Shown here: positions 58,150 through 64,000 of the stretch, one piece after another
How positions within the stretch are numbered: the first letter of the stretch is position 1
Layout of the letters: each line of letters begins with the position of its first letter
Source: Costus lasius
Taxonomy: Eukaryota > Streptophyta > Magnoliopsida > Zingiberales > Costaceae
NCBI GenBank assembly: GCA_027563935.2
Contig: CM050454.1
Coordinates: 7,158,001-7,222,000 of the forward strand
Length of the DNA: 64,000 nt
Direction: 5' to 3'
The notes under the pieces: model-generated
Seen by the model: the letters and a program-made list of their open reading frames with translations, nothing else
What the model was told of the DNA's origin: nothing
The model's database searches: none
Position numbers and translations under genes: made by a program

Positions 58150-59847
58150 TGACGTAGCGGAATGATAGGAGGGATGTCCTTAGTTCAGTACTCTACGGAG
58201 GGGGAGACTATGATGCTGAAAATGGGAGAGGGTCTTGAGATGAGGGAAGGCAAAACGCGTGCGATCGGAGAAAGCCTTAGAAAACCGATGAGAATCGCAA
58301 GACATACTTGAGCAATACCCAGCGCGAAGAGAACCACAGATCGATTACTAATGGAAACTTCTCACCTTCCTCGCGGAGCCAATTTTTCCTTGCAAGCACG
58401 CGCGTGCAAAACCATCACGACGCTATGAGGGGGGAGAACCGCTCGCTGAAGACGCCAACGCAGAGAGTGAAATGCAAAGGACCCGAAGCCCGCAGGGGTT
58501 TTTCAGGTGTTTTGATTGAAAGCAGAAAACAGTACAAGAGAGTCGAGGGAGCCCTAGGCGAGCTCCTCGGAGTTTGCTGGACCTAGTCCTTCGCATGAGA
58601 GAAGGTATCTACTACAACAAAGCTGAGAATCACAAACCCTTCAGCCCTCTTTTATAGAACAAGAGGGGGAGGGGTCACATGAGACGCACATGAGGGAGTT
58701 GGAGAAGCCACCCCCCCCCCCCTAACTACCTAAAAGAGGGTCAAGATGCCCTCTAACAACCACTAACAGACTGAAAAGCAACTAACAAACTCAGCAGTAG
58801 GGAATCGAGTAGCTAGGCGTATGTCTTAACGGGCTAGGCCGTTGTCCGGGCCGGAGTCGGGGCACTAGACCATTTTGGAACACGCTACCACGAAGCAACA
58901 GAACTTACTGATTGTGGGCTGGTTCTGGACGTTGTTGGCGGTCTCTTGGGCCGAGTTGAGGACTCGGTTGTTGTAGCGATCCGTCGATGGTTCTTGAGGT
59001 GGTCCTCGGGAAGGGGCGCCATGGGAGCCGATTGAATGGAGTCCACCGAAGTTGAAAAGGGGCTCACGATGCCCACATAACGGTTAGGGGGCTGCAAGGA
59101 CTGTTGCGAGCGTCGAACTTCACGCAAAACTGGACCCATCTTCGCTGTCGAGGAGTTCACGGCCTGGCCGTGCTTGTGTTCACGGGCGTGAACGGATGGC
59201 ACCGGGTCGGACACAGCTGGAGGAATGGGGGTGACGGTCGCGACGTTTTGCAGCGGACTGATCACGGCCTGGCCGTGCTTCCGGTAATGGCCGTGATGGG
59301 GTGACCGTGCTTCCACAGTGTAGTCCACGGCTTGGCCGTGCTTAGCATCACTGGCGTGATTGCTAGGGCTGAAATCCACAATGTAGTCCACGGCCTGGCC
59401 GTGCTTAGCATCACGGGCGTGATCGCTAGGGCTGAAATCCACTGTGTAGTCCACGGCCTGGCGTGCTTAGCATCATGGGCGTGATCGCTGGGGCCGAATA
59501 TCGCCGAGCTGGTCATGGTGGGTGTCACGGCTGTGATAGGGGCTGTGTCGGCGTTCGCGTCTCTGTTCGACTATGTCACGAACGTTCCCTTTGTCACGGC
59601 CTGGCTGTGCCAGGGTCGGTTGGATCCTGTGGAGCCAGACACGGGCGTGAAGGAGGCCGTTTCTACGTTGTCGCCTCGGAGCAACCTTGTCATGGCCGTG
59701 TCTATCATCACGGCCGGGCCGTGTTAAGGGCGGCAGATGTCTTCTTGACCTGAAATCTCTGGTGAAGTTTCGTCCGACCCTGGAAAGTCGTCCCAAGTGT
59801 CTTCCACTGGTGTTGAATCATACTTAAAGGTGCTTTTGACTCCGTCA
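58150..59847 (-). repeat. 5' LTR of the Gypsy element (1698 bp)
   Basis: Adjoins the primer-binding site. Contains three consecutive roughly 63-bp units (about 59318-59510) with the palindromes CACGGCCTGGCCGTG and ATCACGGGCGTGAT, and a short poly-C tract near 58710. Confidence 0.92.
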
Positions 59848-59899
59848 CCGAACCCTGTCCCACGACCTCCTCTCCGCGAGTTGTGGATCCTGTGTCGCG

Positions 59900-59988
59900 A
59901 TGGATGTTACTACCTCACTATCGTCCTCCGCGCCGCGCACAGCCCCAATTCGAAGGAGCGTAAGGCCGCCGAGGAGAGTTTCAATCAT
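59900..59988 (+). pseudogene. Isolated first exon of an importin-beta-family (importin-7/SAD2-like) gene
   Basis: After ATGGATGTT a one-base deletion shifts the frame into IVLRAAHSPNSKERKAAEES, the N-terminal helix pattern of importin-7/8-type proteins (VLRAALSPNP.ERKAAE.SLNQ). Restoring one base would give 30 codons ending at a GT donor (TCAATCATGTGAAT), where the final Gln codon CAG has become CAT. What follows looks like intron 1 (pyrimidine-rich, TAGGGTTTTGA near 60140), but no further importin exons occur before the HIPP gene at 60784. The Gypsy element inserted 48 bp upstream of the ATG. Confidence 0.72.
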
Positions 59989-60589
59989 GTGAATTGCTCT
60001 CTTTCTCAACTTTTCTTGATTCATTAGTTTCTCTCCGATTTGGGTTCTTTATTCGGTCCATGTTGCTATTGATGCGTTAGTTGTTGTTGTTTTATCGATG
60101 TGTTTAAATGATTTCTGAATTCTGCTATATGGTAATTTAGGGTTTTGATAATGCAAATCTCATATAGCCGACTAATATATGATTCATACATGCACCTGTC
60201 CGCCTAGAATTTTTTTGGCTACCGATCACGATCGGAATTGTAGCTCATTTTTTATTTTTATTTTTATTTGCTATTGTTTTAATTTATTACTGTTCTTTTC
60301 CTTTTCTATTTTTTTTCTTTTTTTTTCCTCCTATCGAAACTCCCGCCTAAAAGAAAAAAACAGTTTTTTATCATTATTATTATTATTTTTTATTCCTCCA
60401 CTGAAACATAGTACAGAGGACTGTTTTTAAACTTCCATTTAGCTTCGGATATTCATTAGGGAATATGATTTTTTTTATAAAACGTTTACGTATATATATA
60501 TATATAGTGTATGACTACGATACACATACCGAATGATTGAAAGCGTGCCCTAATTTTTGTTTTTCACCGCCATGTCTCGAATTCAACAG
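59989..60589. other. No gene recognised
   Basis: Former intron-like DNA of the importin fragment, T-rich from 60230 to 60420, with a short TA tract near 60491-60506. It leads into the duplicated HIPP promoter. Confidence 0.5.
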
Positions 60590-60702
60590 CACATGTCGGT
60601 ATCCGACCTGCTAAATTAATATTTAGCCCAAAGTTTGACAAAATTGAAGTTTGGTGGGACAACCAAACGCTACGTGCCTGGCTGTAGATCCTCTCAAGAC
60701 TT

Positions 60703-60710
60703 CTATAAAC
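60703..60710 (+). promoter_or_regulatory. TATA box of HIPP copy B
   Basis: CTATAAAC, 74 bp upstream of the ATG and aligned with the TATA region of copy A. Confidence 0.62.
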
Positions 60711-60783
60711 GCTCCCCCTAACGATCTCCTTCCATTACGTCGCCGCCACCGGTCAGAGTCTGTCAGACCTTCCTCCTCACGCA

Positions 60784-61717
60784 ATGGCAGAGAAGGTGAT
60801 CCATTCTTCTCAAACTTTGACTTTCATCAATCTCAACCCTCCTTCCCCTTCAATCTCTTCAGCATGCTCTTGAATGAAAGATCTTAGTTTCTGTTTTCAG
60901 CTCTCGCTTATCTGTTTGTTGTCCAGAGTCTGAAACTAATTGCCTGTCCTTGGCCTTCTATTTGAATATTTCTACGCAGATCTCGACGTTAAAATTGAAA
61001 GTTGACCTCTCTTGCAGCAAGTGCCGCAAAGAGATTAGAAAGGCTCTGAGCAAACTCCAAGGTATTTGATTAATTCACCTGTTATTCGCAACTGAACAGC
61101 ATCAAAATCAACGATTGACTGATTGATTGAGTGATTGATTGAGTGAAGAGAAAGTGCGCATCACGAGCATAATCTACGACGACAAGAGCAACACTGTGAC
61201 GATCGCCGGCCCGTTCGACCCCGACAAGGTCTCCAAGAAGCTCTATCGCTTGGCCGGCAAATGGATCAAGGGCATCGAGCAGGTGCCGGAGAAGAAGCCG
61301 GAGAAGAAAGAGGAGAAAAAGGAGGAAAAGAAGGAGGAGAAGAAGGAAGAGAAGAAGGAAGAGAAGAAAGAGGAGAAAAAGGAGGAAAAGAAGGAAGAGA
61401 AGAAAGAGGAGAAGAAAGAAGAGAAGAAAGAGGAGAAAAAGGAGGAAAAAAAAGAGGAAAAGAAAGAGGAGGAGAAGAAGAAGGCCGAGCCGGCGATTGT
61501 GTTCGCGGCGCCGTACTGGCCGGCGGTGCCCTGCTGCCACACGCCATACATCGTGAACTTCCATGGCGGCTGCCGCTGCTGCTCATGTGGCAGGGTGAGT
61601 GGGGCCGACCCGGTGGGGGCGCCGATGTACTACCCCCATTACTACCCACCCCCTCCGATGCCTACTTACAAATTCTTCTCTGAGGAAGATACATCAGCCA
61701 CCTGCAGCTTGATGTGA
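60784..61717 (+). CDS. Heavy-metal-associated isoprenylated protein, Pi21-like (220 aa, three exons)
   Basis: Exons 60784-60795, 60980-61061 and 61149-61717, with the same exon structure and phases as the paralog at 44843. The HMA domain (residues 5-76) has CSKC (Cys16, Cys19) and the conserved SIIYDDKSNTVTIAGPFDPD. Residues 84-139 are fourteen exact Lys-Lys-Glu-Glu repeats, followed by EKKKAEP. The C-terminal region (145-220) is Pro/Cys-rich with CCHTP, GGCRCCSCG and a Tyr/Pro stretch, ending in CSLM (CaaX, farnesylation type). Likely role: metal binding and membrane association, as in other HIPPs. The Pi21 resemblance is in the HMA second half and overall layout. The repeat is encoded by mixed AAG/AAA/GAG/GAA codons, so it is not a pure microsatellite. 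Intact. Confidence 0.9.
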
Positions 61718-64000
61718 CGGAGAAAAATAAACCATAGGCTAAGCATTGCGCATCTTATGCAGCTAATATCATAAATAAGGTACTTGTTCATGTTGATTTA
61801 CGATATTATTGTGGGTGAGGATTGCTTGTTGATTGGTGTCGATATGGATTGATTATGTCATATTTGTTTTGTTATTTTTTGCATTTAAGATTTTAACGCT
61901 CGGATCCAATGAACAAATCAACCATGGTATATCGGGAGCATAAATTGTGATTTTAAGTGTATTGTGACGTTATTTGATTCCCCTTTATATCGTTGTTTAA
62001 TTTATATATATCATCATCTATGTTGATATATAGTTAATAGCTTCAAAGATGGCATATTAGTCCTCATCAATGTTGAAATTGGCATTTAATTGAAAGTAAC
62101 GTGGGTGGATGTTAGCTAGCACTTTGTCCTCGCTTGTAAAAGATTAGGCATGGTTGGTGTTTCTCTTGGTTATTTTCCTCCTCTATAATTATAGGAGTTT
62201 GACATTTGCATTAACCAATAATTGTGTTAGTAATTGATTTCCTACAATAGAATAAAATACAATAATAGATAGTCACATGTCAAATTTTTTGATAAATAGA
62301 AGGGTGTAACTAATTTTTATCACTTACCCCTGGTTTAATTAGAGGGAAGGGAAGAGAGAAAAGATGGATTCTGGCCCTTTTCCTTGTTTACTAGGGTGAA
62401 CGGAAATGTCAGGAGGGAAAATAACAGCATTTTCCTTTGTTTTTGAATTTGCTCAAATCAGGCGGATTGCTATAATAACATTATTCCTTTAATGCTGCTC
62501 ACTTGCCACCACCATTGCCTCGCCCGCTCACTCGCTGCTGCTTCGCCTGCCTGTTAGATGCTTCCTTGATGCTCTCCAGCCGCTGCTTGATGTTCACCCA
62601 CTCTCCAGTTCTCCAATGCGGTCGCCTAACCCGCTCGCTACCGCCTCGCCAGTTCACCGATGTCGCCGCCTGTTCGCCCACTCGCTCGCCGCCGAGAACT
62701 TTTTCTCCCTTTCTAGCTGAGTCATGTGAAAGTCACATGACCAACAATCCCTTCCTCTCTCAAATCTTCTCTCTTTTTTTCCTCTATATTATTACCCCAG
62801 CTAGTAAACACAGTAAAATCGTATTTCTGATTTCATAGTGAAATTTTTCATCCAAATATTATATATACACTAGACATTAAAAAAATTGAATAGAAAAGGA
62901 CATGTATAATGGATATTAGTAATTGATTTTTAAAAATAAAATAGCATATATTTATTTTTTAAAAAAATCTTTATAAATAGAAGGATGTATTACTATTTAT
63001 GATTCTTATTCATTTGGAATCTTCCAACCAAATATTATATATACACTAGACATGGTCCCCATAATAAATGAATAAAAAATAACATTTATAATTAATTATG
63101 AATATGAGTTATTAGTATTTGTTATATGTATGAATGGAATGTGCTACTATATAGTTGATTTTTTTTAATGCCATGGAATGAATGTGCCTACTAAAATAAG
63201 AAACAATGATATAAGTCAACATGCTTTTAGATTCATATAGTGATCAAATATTTTCTTATTCTCACTATCCCTCTTGTTATGCAAAGGAAAGAAGTTTGAG
63301 CGGCAATCAAATTAAAATGTTTTTCTATTTTAAGATTCATGAAAAGCATCTAGGCGATTTTCACTTAAAATACGCACCCATCATTTCACATTCATGTTTG
63401 TTAATGTATAATAAAAATACATGTATAGTTAATTTATAATGAAAGGAGCTATCATATTCACATGAGGCCCTAAGACTAACTTGATCAACTTTGACTTTGC
63501 TTCAAGCTCCACTTTGGCCATCGAATCCGAGAAAAGACCAACCAACTAAGTAGATTAATAATTATTAATATTATTAATTGACCGAGTATAATGTAGTATT
63601 ATGATATGACTTAAGCTATGGATTTAAAAATCAGTTTATACCCTCTGATATATGTGTTATACATCATGTATATTATTATATATTTAGTACTGATTAGTAC
63701 CACTAATACCGTGTATTGGTATGTATTCGTCCATCGTATTAATTGATATAAGATATCGATTGTATTTATTATATTAGTGTATTTAAGAATTACTAAACAC
63801 AATAGTTAAACCATATAAATGCTTGTTATTAAAGTTTATTTGTTCAATCTAGATGGCAAGGATAAAAAGCATGATAACATTATCAAAAAATAAAATTATA
63901 TCAAAATATGACATTTTTGACTTAGACATGAATGATATTGTTTGAACTAGTTTTGTGAACTATGTAGGGGTATAATTATGAACCTAAAGGGCTTAGTTGT
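61718..64000. other. 3' flank of HIPP copy B to window end; no further gene
   Basis: 3' UTR, then a repeat unit with a C-rich core (62330-62760, CAAATCAGGCGGA near 62453), the duplicated flank to about 63490, and AT-rich DNA to the end. Short frames are not convincing. Confidence 0.5.

Larger units (their letters stand above)
51844..59847 (-). mobile_element. Ty3/Gypsy LTR retrotransposon, complete in structure but inactive (8.0 kb)
   Basis: Two long LTRs (51844-53467 and 58150-59847) with TG..CA ends and exact 5-bp target duplication CCGAA (51839-51843 and 59848-59852). On the minus strand the 5' LTR (right) is followed by TTGGTATTAGAGCAAG, a tRNA-Met primer site (about 58135-58149). The purine tract GGGGGAAT precedes the 3' LTR at 53468. 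Interior order is gag, protease, reverse transcriptase, RNase H, integrase, as in Ty3/Gypsy. I see no chromodomain after the integrase. Multiple stops and at least one frameshift make it non-functional. LTR divergence indicates an old insertion. Confidence 0.95.
60590..63490 (+). repeat. Segmental duplication copy B (HIPP locus)
   Basis: Homologous to 44600-46530 from promoter to distant 3' flank. Copy B is longer because it contains an extra repeat unit at about 62330-62760 and a partial repeat of the flank (ATATATACACTAGACAT occurs at about 62863 and again at about 63038). Confidence 0.82.

Overview
The window is nuclear DNA of a flowering plant. It has spliced genes with GT..AG introns, GC-rich first exons beside AT-rich introns, and dense LTR retrotransposons, hAT, Mutator-like and Tourist-like elements. 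The strong GC bias of the single-exon and first-exon coding regions, together with two Pi21-like metal-binding proteins, suggests a monocot, but I cannot name the species.

Layout. 0-2.6 kb: a small non-autonomous LTR retrotransposon (566-2556, minus strand, exact 5-bp target duplication) that carries a broken GH17 beta-1,3-glucanase fragment. 6.3-7.4 kb: an intact intronless gene for an F-box-associated-domain protein with no F-box. 8.6-11.7 kb: hAT-type elements, one nested in another. 12.5-13.9 kb: a three-exon DUF1195 gene encoding 172 aa. 14.95-15.2 kb: an orphan copy of the first exon of a gene lying further downstream. 15.7-17.1 kb: a four-exon pectinesterase close to QUARTET1. 18.0-20.1 kb: a gag-only LTR element. 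20.3-21.2 kb: a Mutator-like foldback element with a hAT element inside it. 21.6-40.3 kb: one six-exon gene for a conserved membrane protein of unknown function (327 aa). Its introns hold a microsatellite field with a perfect 50-bp palindrome, a hAT element, a 225-bp tandem duplication, a LINE remnant and a Tourist-like MITE.

44.6-46.5 kb and 60.6-63.5 kb are two copies of a duplicated locus, each with a gene for a Pi21-like, heavy-metal-associated isoprenylated protein. Between them lie a dead ACT-domain-repeat (ACR-type) gene at 48.9-50.3 kb and an old 8.0-kb Ty3/Gypsy retrotransposon (51844-59847, minus strand, TSD CCGAA). The Gypsy element interrupts the 5' region of a lone importin-beta-family first exon (59900-59988).

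Six protein-coding genes look intact: F-box-associated, DUF1195, QRT1-like pectinesterase, the long membrane-protein gene, and the two HIPP genes. They are not an operon or an obvious pathway. The most informative signals are the gene capture by the small LTR element, the orphan first exon, the two HIPP paralogs whose Lys/Glu linkers have the same composition but different charge periodicity, the palindromic repeats in the Gypsy LTRs, and the stop-codon spectrum of the retroelements.
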